Below are positions 27,315 through 36,083 of a stretch of DNA of 64,000 bases, piece after piece. This stretch comes from Rhodoblastus acidophilus. GTDB taxonomy: Bacteria > Pseudomonadota > Alphaproteobacteria > Rhizobiales > Beijerinckiaceae. The number at the start of each line of letters is the position of its first letter. The first letter of the stretch is position 1. The translations under genes were made by a program, and so were the position numbers. The notes under the pieces are model-generated. The model was not told where the DNA came from, made no database searches, and was given only the letters and a program-made list of their open reading frames with translations. The stretch lies in assembly GCF_900187365.1 (NCBI RefSeq), contig NZ_FYDG01000010.1:1-64000 (forward strand), in the 5' to 3' direction.

Positions 27315-28139
27315 TTAGCGCCAGATCGGCAGGTTGAGCCACCAATTCCACCATTCAGGCCAACCCTTGGTCCAGAACGGACCGCTGATCAGGATGCAGA
27401 CCGCGCTCCAGAACACAGCGGACAGCGCAAGGAACAGGCCGAGACGATGAATGCCGAGCGTGCCGATCGAATAGCCGACCACGTCACGGAAGAACCAGTC
27501 TTCGTATTCGGTCGGACGGACGGTCTCACCCTGCCGCGGATTAGCGGCCGACACGATCACAGCGCCGTGCATCGCGAGCGCAAGACAGGTCGTGAAGAAG
27601 AAGGTGATCGCCAGCATGTGCGCCGGGTTATAGTGGAAATGCAGGTACTGATAGCCCGTGTTGGAAACCCAATCGAGGTGACTGAGAATCCCATAGGGGA
27701 ATCCGTAACCCCAGGCGCCCATCAGAACCGGCCGGAACACGACAAGCGTCGTGTAGGCGAGGATCGCGAAGCCGAAAGCGATCGGAACGTGATAGCCGAT
27801 TCCGAGCTTCCGGCAGATTTCTACTTCACGCAGCGCCCAGGAGCCAAAGGCGCCAAGCGCGCAGACAGTGACGATCTGCCAGATGCCACCCTCTTTCAAG
27901 GGAGCGAGGCCAAGGCCATATTTCAGGTCAGGCGGCGCAATGTTGATCTGCCAGATGTTCCATACGTGATCGAGGGCGGTCCCGTAGGCGATCATCGCGA
28001 CGCCGACGAGAGAGAAGATGAACGTAGTGACACCAAAGAATCCGACGTAGAACGGTCCGACCCAAAAGTCGAACAGATCTCCGCCTAGGAGCGTGCCGCC
28101 CCGCACGCGGTATTTTTTTTCAAAGTTGAGCATCGCCAT
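27315..28139 (-). CDS. pufL: Reaction centre L subunit
   Basis: 274 residues, starting with the conserved [20 protein letters not shown]. The chlorophyll ligands His154 (ILSHLDW) and His174 (NPAHML) and the iron ligand His191 (LAMHGAVI) are in the expected places, each one more than the mature Rhodobacter numbering because Met1 is counted. His169 corresponds to L168, which hydrogen-bonds the special pair. It follows pufA across a 94-nt gap holding a strong hairpin, which normally sets LH1 and reaction-centre mRNA ratios. Confidence 0.98.
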   Translation of the reverse strand: MAMLNFEKKYRVRGGTLLGGDLFDFWVGPFYVGFFGVTTFIFSLVGVAMIAYGTALDHVWNIWQINIAPPDLKYGLGLAPLKEGGIWQIVTVCALGAFGSWALREVEICRKLGIGYHVPIAFGFAILAYTTLVVFRPVLMGAWGYGFPYGILSHLDWVSNTGYQYLHFHYNPAHMLAITFFFTTCLALAMHGAVIVSAANPRQGETVRPTEYEDWFFRDVVGYSIGTLGIHRLGLFLALSAVFWSAVCILISGPFWTKGWPEWWNWWLNLPIWR

Positions 28140-28176
28140 GGCCGGCGCTCCCCAAACGACGTGAAGGTTTCAGAGT

Positions 28177-28204
28177 GCGGACGGACGCTTATGCGCCCGT
28201 CCGC
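28177..28204 (-). ncRNA. Intercistronic pufA-pufL mRNA hairpin
   Basis: GCGGACGGGCGC-ATAA-GCGTCCGTCCGC on the transcribed strand: a 12-bp stem with one G-U pair and a 4-nt loop. A smaller 5-bp stem (28208-28222) lies just before it. Position and strength match the pufBA 3-prime stabilising hairpin known from Rhodobacter. Confidence 0.72.
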
Positions 28205-28233
28205 GCCGCGGGCGATTCCCGCTGGACGGAAGT

Positions 28234-28413
28234 TCAGCCGACCGAAGAGGTCAGCTCGATCGCGGCGGCCTTGACGGCCGGCTTGCCTTCCAGCCAGTTG
28301 AACCGGTCGGTGCTGAGGCAGATGAAGTGGATGATCAGCGCCAACACGAACAGGAAGGCGGAGAGCGCAACGAGAGCCCGACGCGGATCGAAGAGCAGCC
28401 AAAGTTTGTACAT
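28234..28413 (-). CDS. pufA: Light-harvesting 1 alpha polypeptide
   Basis: A 59-residue protein, [20 protein letters not shown] onward. One transmembrane helix carries His29 ([12 protein letters not shown]), the central BChl a ligand, and the WLLFDPRR start and FNWLEG after the helix are LH1-alpha hallmarks. The C-terminal tail is short ([19 protein letters not shown]). It lies 12 nt after pufB, as in all puf operons, and before the stabilising hairpin. Confidence 0.97.
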   Translation of the reverse strand: MYKLWLLFDPRRALVALSAFLFVLALIIHFICLSTDRFNWLEGKPAVKAAAIELTSSVG

Positions 28414-28425
28414 GAGCCTCTCCCC

Positions 28426-28635
28426 TTAGCCAATCAACGAGGTAGCAACAGCGGAAACGCTGTCGAGCAGCGCCCAACCCTTCGGGCCGGGGATCCACGG
28501 ACGCCACGCCCAAGCGAGGACGTGAGCGAGAACCGCAACCACCATGAAGCCCATGAAGCTGGAGACGAACAAGGCGTGGAATTCCTTGGCCTCCGCATCC
28601 GACACTCCGGACAGAGAAGATCTGTCTTCGGCCAT
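28426..28635 (-). CDS. pufB: Light-harvesting 1 beta polypeptide
   Basis: A 69-residue protein with acidic N-terminus MAEDRSSLSGVSDAEAKEFH, a transmembrane helix with BChl ligand His38 (VLAHVLAWAWRPW), and conserved WRPWIP. It has an unusually long C-terminal tail after the WIPG turn (PKGWALLDSVSAVATSLIG). A near-perfect ribosome-binding site AGGAGGT sits just upstream. First gene of the pufBA pair. Confidence 0.97.
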   Translation of the reverse strand: MAEDRSSLSGVSDAEAKEFHALFVSSFMGFMVVAVLAHVLAWAWRPWIPGPKGWALLDSVSAVATSLIG

Positions 28636-28656
28636 TTTTGACCTCCTTACAGGTTG

Positions 28657-28676
28657 CCGCGTACGCCTTTACGCGG
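28657..28676 (-). ncRNA. Hairpin between pufQ and pufB
   Basis: On the minus strand CCGCGTA, 6-nt loop, TACGCGG: a perfect 7-bp stem that ends about 10 nt before the pufB Shine-Dalgarno. It could form the 5-prime end structure of a processed pufBA mRNA. Confidence 0.5.
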
Positions 28677-28696
28677 CCCAAATTCGTCTCGATCTC

Positions 28697-28981
28697 TTAC
28701 GATCTCGACTGGCGTTCCTGACGGTAGTCCCGTCTGGATGACTGCAACATCGTCTTCGCCATCACGGCATACGAAGTTGCGATTGAGGCTTGCGAGCGCG
28801 CCTCCGCGAGCCAGGAACGGCTCCGAGACGATGGGGCGTGCTCATAATCCGTAAACAATTTCGCGAAGAGCGCTTTCAGTCCGCCGGCGACGACCAGCAG
28901 AATGAGCAGGAAACCGCCGAACACGCGCCAGGCGAGAGCGGCCTCGCTTCTTGCCGGGATAGTGTGAACAGCCGATTTCAT
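28697..28981 (-). CDS. pufQ: Small single-helix membrane protein at the pufQ position (candidate PufQ)
   Basis: 94 residues from ATG 28981, with a strong GGAGAGGG upstream. It has one transmembrane helix (WRVFGGFLLILLVVAGGLKALFAKLF) and a soluble basic/Ser-rich C-terminus (SWLAEARSQASIATSYAVMAKTML). The location between bchZ and pufB is exactly that of pufQ, whose product stimulates bacteriochlorophyll synthesis. The helix does not resemble the ALPFALVGW core that I recall from Rhodobacter PufQ, so assignment rests on position and topology. Confidence 0.55.
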   Translation of the reverse strand: MKSAVHTIPARSEAALAWRVFGGFLLILLVVAGGLKALFAKLFTDYEHAPSSRSRSWLAEARSQASIATSYAVMAKTMLQSSRRDYRQERQSRS

Positions 28982-29019
28982 GACCCTCTCCATTCAAAAC
29001 GAGCGAACGCGCAGCCGCG

Positions 29020-30462
29020 TTAGCCGGCAAGCACTCTTGCGCGCTCCAGGCGCGAAAGATCGACTTGCGATTCCCCTGCCCGACGGGCTTCCTGTTCAGC
29101 CGCGTCGCGCAGGCGCTTCGCGGCTGAAATGCGCGCCACCAACGGCGCGGCTTCAACGAGCTCGTCGAGGCGCGCTTTGGCCTCTGCACTCCATTCGAGC
29201 TCGCGATGCAAGCGCGACGGCGTCGGATCGACGCGATCGATTTCGCTTGCGAGAGGCAAGATGTGGAACAAGGCGTCGAACAACGCATTGCACACTTCCT
29301 GAACCAGATAGGTCGCACCGGAATAGCCCATGAAGGGCGTCCCGGTATGACGGCGGATGACGGTGCCCGGGAAGGACGCCGGAATGTAAGTCGCGCGCGA
29401 ACCCGACTCCGCGAGATACATCCGCTCGTTATAGCTGCCGAACACCACCAGCGGCGGCCGGGCGCGCAGACTGTCGCGCACAGCGGCGTTGTCGGTCTTT
29501 TCGCCAGGCTTGCGCGCCACGGCGAAGGCGCAGGGCATGCCGAGTTCGTCGGCCAGGAAGCGCCGGACGCCCCGAACATAGGTTTCGGTGGCGACAATGC
29601 CGAACGACGCGGTGCCGAAGAAATCCTGCGTCACCGAGCGCCAGAGGTCCCAGATCGGCTTGATCGTGGTATGGCGCTCGCGCGCGATGAACGGTTCGGG
29701 GTCAAGCCCAGTCAGTTCGCCCAGCGCCCGCAAGAACTTTGTCGTCGCGTGCATGCCGATCGGCGCCTGCAGATAGGGCTTCTCCAGCGCCTCGCACAGC
29801 GAGCGGCCGAATTCACGGTACATGCAGATGTTTACGTCGGCGTCCGAGAGACGCGGCGTGTCGGACAGATGCGAGCCGAGCGGGAAGACCAAGTTGATCT
29901 CCGCGCCAATCCCCTCGCACAGCCGGGTGATCTCGGCGAGGTCGGACGGCATGTTGAACACGCCATAGCTCGGGCCGATAATGTTGACCTTCGGCTTGGA
30001 ACTGGCCTCTGTCTTGGCGGGCTTGCGCGCCTTCGCCTTCTTGGCGCCATATTCGTTCCAGAGCCAGAGCAGGGCGCGATTGGCGCATTGCCACTGGTCC
30101 TCATCAATGGTGCGCGGCAGGAAGCGTTGCAAGCCCGAGCCTTCGGGCGTCACGCCGCCGCCAATCATTTCGGCGATCGACCCGGTCACCACTACGCTCG
30201 GCAACTTCGGGTCGAGCGTCTTATGGGCGCGTGTCATCGCCGCTTCGGTGCCAAAGCGGCCAAGCTCGGCTTCCGACAGACCGGTCACAACAATCGGCAG
30301 TTCTTCCGGCGGCAGCGCGTCAGTATAATGCAGCACCGACGTAATCGGCAGGTTCTGGCAACCGACAGGTCCGTCGATCACGACCTGAAGGCCTTTGACC
30401 GCGGTAAAGACGTAAACGGCGCCCCAATAGCCGCCGGCGCGGTCGTGGTCGAGAACTAGCAT
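29020..30462 (-). CDS. bchZ: Chlorophyllide a reductase, subunit Z
   Basis: One catalytic subunit of the nitrogenase-like enzyme (BchXYZ) that reduces ring B of chlorophyllide a on the way to bacteriochlorophyllide. It is 480 residues, starting [64 protein letters not shown], the NifK-like BchZ N-terminus with cluster-coordinating Cys in GPVGCQNLP. The first 7 nt overlap bchY. The C-terminus ends in a basic helical tail. It is followed 38 nt later by the pufQ candidate. Confidence 0.97.
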   Translation of the reverse strand: MLVLDHDRAGGYWGAVYVFTAVKGLQVVIDGPVGCQNLPITSVLHYTDALPPEELPIVVTGLSEAELGRFGTEAAMTRAHKTLDPKLPSVVVTGSIAEMIGGGVTPEGSGLQRFLPRTIDEDQWQCANRALLWLWNEYGAKKAKARKPAKTEASSKPKVNIIGPSYGVFNMPSDLAEITRLCEGIGAEINLVFPLGSHLSDTPRLSDADVNICMYREFGRSLCEALEKPYLQAPIGMHATTKFLRALGELTGLDPEPFIARERHTTIKPIWDLWRSVTQDFFGTASFGIVATETYVRGVRRFLADELGMPCAFAVARKPGEKTDNAAVRDSLRARPPLVVFGSYNERMYLAESGSRATYIPASFPGTVIRRHTGTPFMGYSGATYLVQEVCNALFDALFHILPLASEIDRVDPTPSRLHRELEWSAEAKARLDELVEAAPLVARISAAKRLRDAAEQEARRAGESQVDLSRLERARVLAG

Positions 30463-31964
30463 GCGCCGTCCTCCCGTTTCGCGGTCTCGGATTGCGGGAT
30501 CTTGGCGGCCTCAGGCCAGATGCCCGAGGTCGCGCCACGACCGACGCCTTCGAAGAATTCGGACATTTGCTCGAAGCGCGCCTTGTTGCCGATCGCGGCG
30601 TTCAAGGTCGCAGCGACGGAACCCGCGCCCGCCGCGCCCATCAGCGGACGCGCGGAAATCAGGTTTGTGAAGTACAAGCCGGGGATCGAGCGGCTCTTGG
30701 CGGCTTGCACCACGGGCGTGGTGCCAATGGCCAAATCCGGCTGATATTCGTCGATCGCCGCCACATCGTCTTCGAGTGTGGCGCGGAAATGAACGCGGAC
30801 GCCCTTGGCCTCCAGCCACTCGCGGTCTCTCTCGGACCAGGGCGTACGCGGACAGGCAGTGCCGACATAGCGCAGGTCGGCGCCGCTTTCGACCAGCAGC
30901 CGCGCCGCGATCAGTTCCGAGCCTTCATAACCCGACAGCGTGATGCGACCACGGATCGGCGCGCCGTCAAGGGCTCCGCGAATCGCAGGAAGCAACGCCG
31001 CCTTAGTGGCGTCGACCTTGGCCGTCTCGATGTTGCAGACCTTGCCGACATCATCGAGCCAAGCGGCCGTCCCATCGACGCCGACCGGGGCGGAGCCAAT
31101 CACCGGACGTCCGGCGGCCTGGAACTCGCGAATCGATGCGGTGTAGTGCGGATGGATCGCGGCGACGGCGCAGCAGTCGAGCGCGCTATAAAGTTCGCGC
31201 CATTCGCGGGTCGGAACGACCGGGCCGACGGCAAGGCCGAGAGGCTTAAGCATTCCGCCGATCTGGATCGGATCGACCGGGAACATTTCGCCGAGCAAAG
31301 TGATCGTCGGCTCGGTCGCCCGCGGCGTGCGCGGCGCCTGAACCGGACCCTGTTCTGCTTCTTTGCGCGCATAATTCAGCATGGCGCCAGCGAGCACATC
31401 CTTGGCCTCGGCGTGCGTCGGCACACCAAAGCCGGGGACGTCGATGCCGATCACGCGCACGCCGTTGATCTCTTTCGGCAGCAGGCGAAGCGGAACGCCG
31501 GAGGCGGTGGGAACGCAGAGGTTGATGACCACCACCACGTCATATTTCTCAGGGTCTGCGAGTTGAAACACGGACTCGCGGATGTCTTCGAACAGCTTGC
31601 CGGTGACCAGCGTTTCCGAACTGAAGGGCACATAACCGACCGAACGGCGTGCGCCATAAAAGTGCGAAATGAAGGTCAGGCCATAGACGCAACAGGCCGA
31701 ACCCGAAAGCACGGTAGCGGTGCGGCGCATGCGCAAGCCGACGCGCAACGAGCCGAAGGCCGGGCACATGCTCTGCGGCTGATCGTGCGGACCAGCCGGA
31801 TAATCCTTTGCGTAGCGCGCCAGCGTCTCGCCGGCGCCCGCCTCACGCGCGGCGGCAAGCATCGTCTCGCGTCCGGCATGGCACCCGAGGCCGTCCACGC
31901 CCGGCGCGGACGCGCGGGTCGTGTCGTTCGGTGAAGGGTTGGGGGCGTCGAGGGTCATGACCAT
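30456..31964 (-). CDS. bchY: Chlorophyllide a reductase, subunit Y
   Basis: The NifD-like partner of BchZ. About 502 residues from ATG 31964, which lies one base after the bchX stop and is preceded by GACGAG; upstream frame is inside bchX. Conserved cysteines and motifs such as [85 protein letters not shown] and [13 protein letters not shown] identify BchY. The cluster cysteines are in SMCPAF and SACCVYG. Confidence 0.96.
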   Translation of the reverse strand: MVMTLDAPNPSPNDTTRASAPGVDGLGCHAGRETMLAAAREAGAGETLARYAKDYPAGPHDQPQSMCPAFGSLRVGLRMRRTATVLSGSACCVYGLTFISHFYGARRSVGYVPFSSETLVTGKLFEDIRESVFQLADPEKYDVVVVINLCVPTASGVPLRLLPKEINGVRVIGIDVPGFGVPTHAEAKDVLAGAMLNYARKEAEQGPVQAPRTPRATEPTITLLGEMFPVDPIQIGGMLKPLGLAVGPVVPTREWRELYSALDCCAVAAIHPHYTASIREFQAAGRPVIGSAPVGVDGTAAWLDDVGKVCNIETAKVDATKAALLPAIRGALDGAPIRGRITLSGYEGSELIAARLLVESGADLRYVGTACPRTPWSERDREWLEAKGVRVHFRATLEDDVAAIDEYQPDLAIGTTPVVQAAKSRSIPGLYFTNLISARPLMGAAGAGSVAATLNAAIGNKARFEQMSEFFEGVGRGATSGIWPEAAKIPQSETAKREDGAC

Positions 31965-31965
31965 C

Positions 31966-32958
31966 TTACTCGTCATAGACGACTTCGAGCGAAGGCTTCT
32001 CGACGAGCGAAGTCCCGAACAGGTCTTCCTTCGTCGCGGGTTCAAGCACGTAATCACGACCGACCGCATCGCTTTTAAACAGCGACAGCAGACCGTCCTG
32101 GGTCAGCGGCGTCGGCCGGTGCGGAACGGCGTCCGCGACGGCGTTAGCCAGCTGTTCGAACAGCGGACCCCAACGGCCATCGGGCCGGCCAACGATCTGA
32201 TAAGCCGCGCTCTTGCGGCGAATGTCTTCGTCCGCAGGGATTTCGCCAAGGATCGGAATGCCCGCCGCCTTGGCGAAGGCCTGGGCCTCGCCAGTACCGT
32301 CGTCCTTGTTAATAACCAGACCGCCGACGCCGACATTGCCGCCGAGCTTGCGGAAATATTCAACAGCCGAGCAGACATTGTTAACGACATAGAGCGACTG
32401 CAGGTCGTTCGAGCCAACCAGGATCACTTTCTGGCACATGTCGCGGGCGATCGGCAGACCGAAGCCGCCGCAAACCACATCGCCGAGAAAGTCGAGAAGG
32501 ACGTAATCAAAACCCCAGTCGTGGAAACCAAGCTTTTCCAGCGTCTCGAAGCCGTGAATAATGCCACGTCCGCCGCAGCCGCGCCCGACTTCCGGACCGC
32601 CCAACTCCATGGCGTAAACGCCGTCGCGCTTGAAGCAGACGTCGCCGATCTCCACGATTTCTCCAGCCGCCTTCTTGCGGGTGGAAGTTTCGATGATGGT
32701 CGGGCAAGCCTTGCCGCCGAACAGCAGCGAAGTGGTGTCGGACTTCGGGTCGCAGCCGATGAGCAAAACCTTTTTGCCCTTCTGCGCCATCATGTAGGAC
32801 AGATTGGCGAGCGTGAAGCTCTTGCCGATGCCGCCCTTGCCGTAGATCGCGATGATCTGCGTGGCCTTTTTCGCATGCGAGGGCGTGTCAGTTTCCGCCG
32901 AGGCCTGCGCCCCGACTCCGCCGCCAGCGATTTCCGCTTCCGACAGAAAACTGATCAT
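31966..32958 (-). CDS. bchX: Chlorophyllide a reductase iron protein, subunit X
   Basis: The ATPase electron donor to BchYZ, related to nitrogenase NifH and BchL. 330 residues, with P-loop [16 protein letters not shown] (from residue 39), KVLLIGCDPKSDTTSLLFGG and the two cluster regions GGPEVGRGCGGRGI and DVVCGGFGLPIARD. The SFTLANLS variant after the P-loop distinguishes BchX from BchL (STTSSNLS). Overlaps bchC by 4 nt and precedes bchY by 1 nt. Confidence 0.97.
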   Translation of the reverse strand: MISFLSEAEIAGGGVGAQASAETDTPSHAKKATQIIAIYGKGGIGKSFTLANLSYMMAQKGKKVLLIGCDPKSDTTSLLFGGKACPTIIETSTRKKAAGEIVEIGDVCFKRDGVYAMELGGPEVGRGCGGRGIIHGFETLEKLGFHDWGFDYVLLDFLGDVVCGGFGLPIARDMCQKVILVGSNDLQSLYVVNNVCSAVEYFRKLGGNVGVGGLVINKDDGTGEAQAFAKAAGIPILGEIPADEDIRRKSAAYQIVGRPDGRWGPLFEQLANAVADAVPHRPTPLTQDGLLSLFKSDAVGRDYVLEPATKEDLFGTSLVEKPSLEVVYDE

Positions 32959-33887
32959 AACGCACTCCAGTCGAGGACCATCTTTACGCAGGTCGGGTCT
33001 TCAAAAGCGACGGGATAGGCCTCGGGAGCCTCGCGCGCGTCGCGGCGGTGGGTGATGAGTCCGTCAAGCGAGAGCGCGCCGCTCTCGACAAGTTTGATCG
33101 CTGCGCCAAGGTCGCCGGGCGCCCATTGCGCGGAAATGCGAAACTCGACTTCGCGCATGAACGCCGGAGCAAAGGCGAAACCGACCGTTTCGTAGAAACC
33201 CGCCAGAGTCACACGGCCATGCGGGGCGAGACGCTGGATCAGCGCGTCCAGCGCCTTGGAATCGCCGCTGACGTCGATGATGTGGCGATAGTCGCGACGC
33301 GGATCGGCGTCCGGCGCAACAACAGAATAACCCAGAGCGCCGGTCGCGCGAACCGGATTGGTTTCCCACGCTGTCAGCTTGACGCCGCGGGCGACCAGAA
33401 TGCGCGCGATCAGACGACCAAGCGCGCCATGACCAACAACCAGCGCCTCTCCAGAGGCGTCGGCTATATTCACCGCATGCAGCGCCGTCGCAGCCAAGGC
33501 GAACAACACGCCGCGCTCGCCGAGCGCAGGGTCGAGTTGAGCGACGCGGGCGCCAGGCACCACCAGATGCGAGGCTGAGCCGCCATGCACGACGCTGACC
33601 GAACCAAAGCAATGCGCGCCGGGAACGAACACATTGGCGCCGACCGGCACACCGGCGTCCGGGCCCGCGTCGATCACGCGACCCACCGTTTCATAGCCAG
33701 GAACGAGCGGATAGCCCATACCCGGGAAAGTCGGCATTCGACCAGTGTAGAGCAGCTTTTCGGTGCCGGCGCTGACGCCCGACCAAAGGGTTTCAACGAC
33801 GATATCGGCCGGCCCGGGCTCGTCAAGGACGAGCGACGCCAGCTTCAGGCGCCTTGGCTCTTCCATGACAACGGCGACGGATTGCAT
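32955..33887 (-). CDS. bchC: 3-hydroxyethyl bacteriochlorophyllide a dehydrogenase
   Basis: A medium-chain (zinc-type) dehydrogenase that oxidises the 3-hydroxyethyl group to acetyl. 310 residues from ATG 33887 (MQSVAVVMEEPRRLKLASL); the frame also allows a TTG one codon earlier. It shows GVSAGTEKLLYTGRMPTFPGMGYPLVPGYETVGRV, the GAHCFGSVSVVHGGSASHLVVP segment and an NAD site GHGALGRLIARILVARG typical of BchC. Two PpsR-type sites 8 nt apart lie upstream, the same arrangement described for the Rhodobacter bchC promoter. Confidence 0.96.
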   Translation of the reverse strand: MQSVAVVMEEPRRLKLASLVLDEPGPADIVVETLWSGVSAGTEKLLYTGRMPTFPGMGYPLVPGYETVGRVIDAGPDAGVPVGANVFVPGAHCFGSVSVVHGGSASHLVVPGARVAQLDPALGERGVLFALAATALHAVNIADASGEALVVGHGALGRLIARILVARGVKLTAWETNPVRATGALGYSVVAPDADPRRDYRHIIDVSGDSKALDALIQRLAPHGRVTLAGFYETVGFAFAPAFMREVEFRISAQWAPGDLGAAIKLVESGALSLDGLITHRRDAREAPEAYPVAFEDPTCVKMVLDWSAL

Positions 33888-33923
33888 CAATGAGACCCTT
33901 CGTTTCGCCTCTGGTTATAACAG

Positions 33924-33941
33924 CGTCAGATTATTCCGACA
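33924..33941 (-). promoter_or_regulatory. PpsR/CrtJ-type site, bchC promoter (proximal)
   Basis: Minus strand TGT-N12-ACG (TGTCGGAATAATCTGACG). It overlaps a possible -10 element TAATCT that sits 16 nt from a TTGACG -35. Confidence 0.6.
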
Positions 33942-33949
33942 CTGACTTC

Positions 33950-33967
33950 CGTCAAGTAAAATTTACA
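33950..33967 (-). promoter_or_regulatory. PpsR/CrtJ-type site, bchC promoter (distal)
   Basis: Minus strand TGT-N12-ACG (TGTAAATTTTACTTGACG), containing the -35-like TTGACG. It overlaps the crtF stop codon and is separated from the proximal site by 8 nt. Confidence 0.6.
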
Positions 33968-35114
33968 CGCGCTGCGCGACCAGGACATTGGCCAGCATCG
34001 GGCGGCGCGAAGGCACAACACGCACGTCGGAGAAGCCGCCAGCCTCGAGCAAGGCGGTGAGTTCGGCGACGGAACGGGTGCGGCCGCGCCCCATGGCGAG
34101 CAGGTAGAAATTGAAATAGGCGTCGCTGACGCGGTCGGAACCCGCGCCGCCGCCCATAGGCTCGGCGATCAAAAGGGTTCCACCGGGGTCGAGAGCCTCA
34201 TGGATACGGGCCAGCAGACCGCGCACCGTCTCGTCGTCATGGTCGTGCAGAACACGGATCAGCGACATGACGTCGGCGCCCTTGGGCAGAGATCCCGAAA
34301 CAAAATCGCCTTCATGGACCGTGACGCGCGACAACATGCCGCGCCGTTGCAGCGCAGAGCGCGCCCGAGCGGCGACAGGCGGGAGGTCGAACAGTTGCGC
34401 CTCGACTTCCGGAGCGACAATAGCCAGCGCCGACGCGAACACGCCCTCACCGCCGCCAATGTCGACCCAACGCCGACGACCGGTCGGCGGGAAAGCATCG
34501 AGAATATCTTCGGCGATGTCAGCCTGCGACTGCGCCATCAGATCGCTGTAGGTTTCATAGGCCTCGCCGCCGGCCGGGGCGGGATCGCCCGCCTTGCGGT
34601 TCGCGTAGGGCCAGAAGCCGGAAAGCTTGGTCGCCGTCTCGCCGCGCAGCAGGGCCACGGGGTCCGCGAGATCAGCATAGAGCAGCGCGTGATGCTCGAC
34701 GAAGGAACTGATCGACGGATTGGCCAGCAGAGCGGCGCCAAGCTCGCCAAGCCCATAACGCTCGCCCTCGAGCGCATCGACCAGTTTCAGCGCCGTCGCG
34801 GCGCGCAGCAGACGCTGGGTCGCGTCAAACGGCAAATCGAGATCTTCGGCCACAGCCGCACAGGGGCGAGGCCCGCCCGCGAGCTTGCTGAAAAGATCCA
34901 GACGCACGCAGGCGAGAAGGATCTGGGAATAGACGAACCCCGAGCATATATCGAAAAGAGCGTTCGACTGCCGCTCCGCAATAAGCCGGGTCAGCGGGAA
35001 GCTGGCCGCCCACTTTTGAAATGCCGGATTGGCGATGAGAAGATTACGTCCGTGTCGCAACATTTCGGAGACGGACGCCGGGCCGATGGTTGCGGGGAGA
35101 TTGGTTCCGGTCAT
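33963..35114 (-). CDS. crtF: Demethylspheroidene O-methyltransferase (hydroxyneurosporene methyltransferase)
   Basis: 383 residues from ATG 35114; the frame is open into crtE, but this ATG follows the crtE stop by one base. An N-terminal dimerisation domain (SGFVYSQILLACVRLDLFSKLAGGPRPCAAVAEDL) is followed by an O-methyltransferase domain with SAM motif WVDIGGGEGVFASALA, LFDLPPVAARARS, VTVHEGDFV and LIRVLHDHDDETV. This is the COMT-like fold of CrtF, which methylates the tertiary hydroxyl of carotenoids in the spirilloxanthin route. Part of the crtE-crtF-bchCXYZ-puf superoperon. Confidence 0.95.
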   Translation of the reverse strand: MTGTNLPATIGPASVSEMLRHGRNLLIANPAFQKWAASFPLTRLIAERQSNALFDICSGFVYSQILLACVRLDLFSKLAGGPRPCAAVAEDLDLPFDATQRLLRAATALKLVDALEGERYGLGELGAALLANPSISSFVEHHALLYADLADPVALLRGETATKLSGFWPYANRKAGDPAPAGGEAYETYSDLMAQSQADIAEDILDAFPPTGRRRWVDIGGGEGVFASALAIVAPEVEAQLFDLPPVAARARSALQRRGMLSRVTVHEGDFVSGSLPKGADVMSLIRVLHDHDDETVRGLLARIHEALDPGGTLLIAEPMGGGAGSDRVSDAYFNFYLLAMGRGRTRSVAELTALLEAGGFSDVRVVPSRRPMLANVLVAQRV

Positions 35115-35115
35115 G

Positions 35116-35982
35116 TCAGGCCGCGTACTGCTCGAGTTGCGAGGGGAACAATTGACGGGTTTGCGCACGAATAACGACACGCAACTGCTCAGCGCCGGGG
35201 CAATCGGGGATGGAAGCGGCGGCGGCGTCGGCCAATTCGGTCAGACGCGCCTTGGCTCCACCAATGCCCAGTTGAGCCGCGGCGTTTGGCCGCGCCCGAC
35301 GCTCATCCTGGTGCGCCGGCTTGCCGAGCTCCTCGGCGTCGCACAGCAAGTCGCGCAAATCGTCGGCGACCTGATAGGCTTCTCCGATATAATCGCCCAG
35401 CGCGCGCCAGGCCTCGGGGTCACGCCCGGCCGCCGCAGCGCCGGCGAGGGTCGCGCCGGCGAACAGGGCACCGGTCTTGGCGCGCTGATAATCGACCAGC
35501 GAGATCGTCGACTCGGATTCCCAAGCCTGCCCGGCGATGATGCCGCCGGGCGCGCCCACGGAGCGAGACACGATCGAAATCATCCGCGCGAGCTGGCGCG
35601 GGTCGTCGGAGAAGGCGCGCCCGAGCGCTTCGTAGGCGAGAACAATGAGCGCGTCGCCGGTGAGAATGGCGAGGGGTTCGTTATATTCGACATGGATCGT
35701 CGGCTTGCCGCGCCGAATCGGCGCATCGTCGAAAGCCGGCAGATCGTCATGGACAAGCGAGGCGCAATGCATCAACTCGATTGCGACGGCCGCAGCGTCG
35801 GTATGATGGGGATTCGGATCGCCGCAGGCGGTCGCGACCGCGAGAACGATCTGAGGCCGAATCCGATGACCTCCCGGAAACACCGCGTAGCGCAACGCGG
35901 AAGCGAGAAGCGGCGGGCACTTGGCTCCCCCGGCCTCCGACAGGGCCGCTTCCAGAGCCATTTCGACGCGCTCCATGTGCAT
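35116..35982 (-). CDS. crtE: Geranylgeranyl diphosphate synthase
   Basis: Supplies GGPP for carotenoids and for the bacteriochlorophyll tail. 288 residues from ATG 35982, chosen because GGAGG sits 5 nt upstream; a GTG at 36012 is also in frame. The first Asp-rich motif HDDLPAFDDAPIRRGKPT and second YQVADDLRDLLCD mark a prenyl diphosphate synthase, with GGHRIRP upstream. Divergent from crtD across 101 nt that include one PpsR site. Confidence 0.96.
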   Translation of the reverse strand: MHMERVEMALEAALSEAGGAKCPPLLASALRYAVFPGGHRIRPQIVLAVATACGDPNPHHTDAAAVAIELMHCASLVHDDLPAFDDAPIRRGKPTIHVEYNEPLAILTGDALIVLAYEALGRAFSDDPRQLARMISIVSRSVGAPGGIIAGQAWESESTISLVDYQRAKTGALFAGATLAGAAAAGRDPEAWRALGDYIGEAYQVADDLRDLLCDAEELGKPAHQDERRARPNAAAQLGIGGAKARLTELADAAAASIPDCPGAEQLRVVIRAQTRQLFPSQLEQYAA

Positions 35983-36018
35983 CACCGCCTCCGTGACCTT
36001 TTTAATAGACACTCAAAG

Positions 36019-36059
36019 TGTAATCTAATATTGACAGCTTTTGCCGGCGCGTCAATCTT
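36019..36059. promoter_or_regulatory. Divergent crtE/crtD promoter region with PpsR-type site
   Basis: Perfect TGT-N12-ACA at 36019-36036 (TGTAATCTAATATTGACA). Its right end is TTGACA (36031-36036), which would be the -35 for crtD with a weak -10 AATCTT 17 nt on. Reading left, TTGACG near 36056 and ATATTA give a possible crtE promoter. A short ACACT-N3-AGTGT dyad lies beside it. Confidence 0.65.
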
Positions 36060-36083
36060 TTTCCCTCTCGCTCGCGGACGCAC

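Noticed and set aside
28085-28681. A 198-codon minus-strand frame across pufB and pufA
   Set aside because: It is a shadow in another frame; pufB and pufA, with family-specific residues and spacing, occupy the locus.
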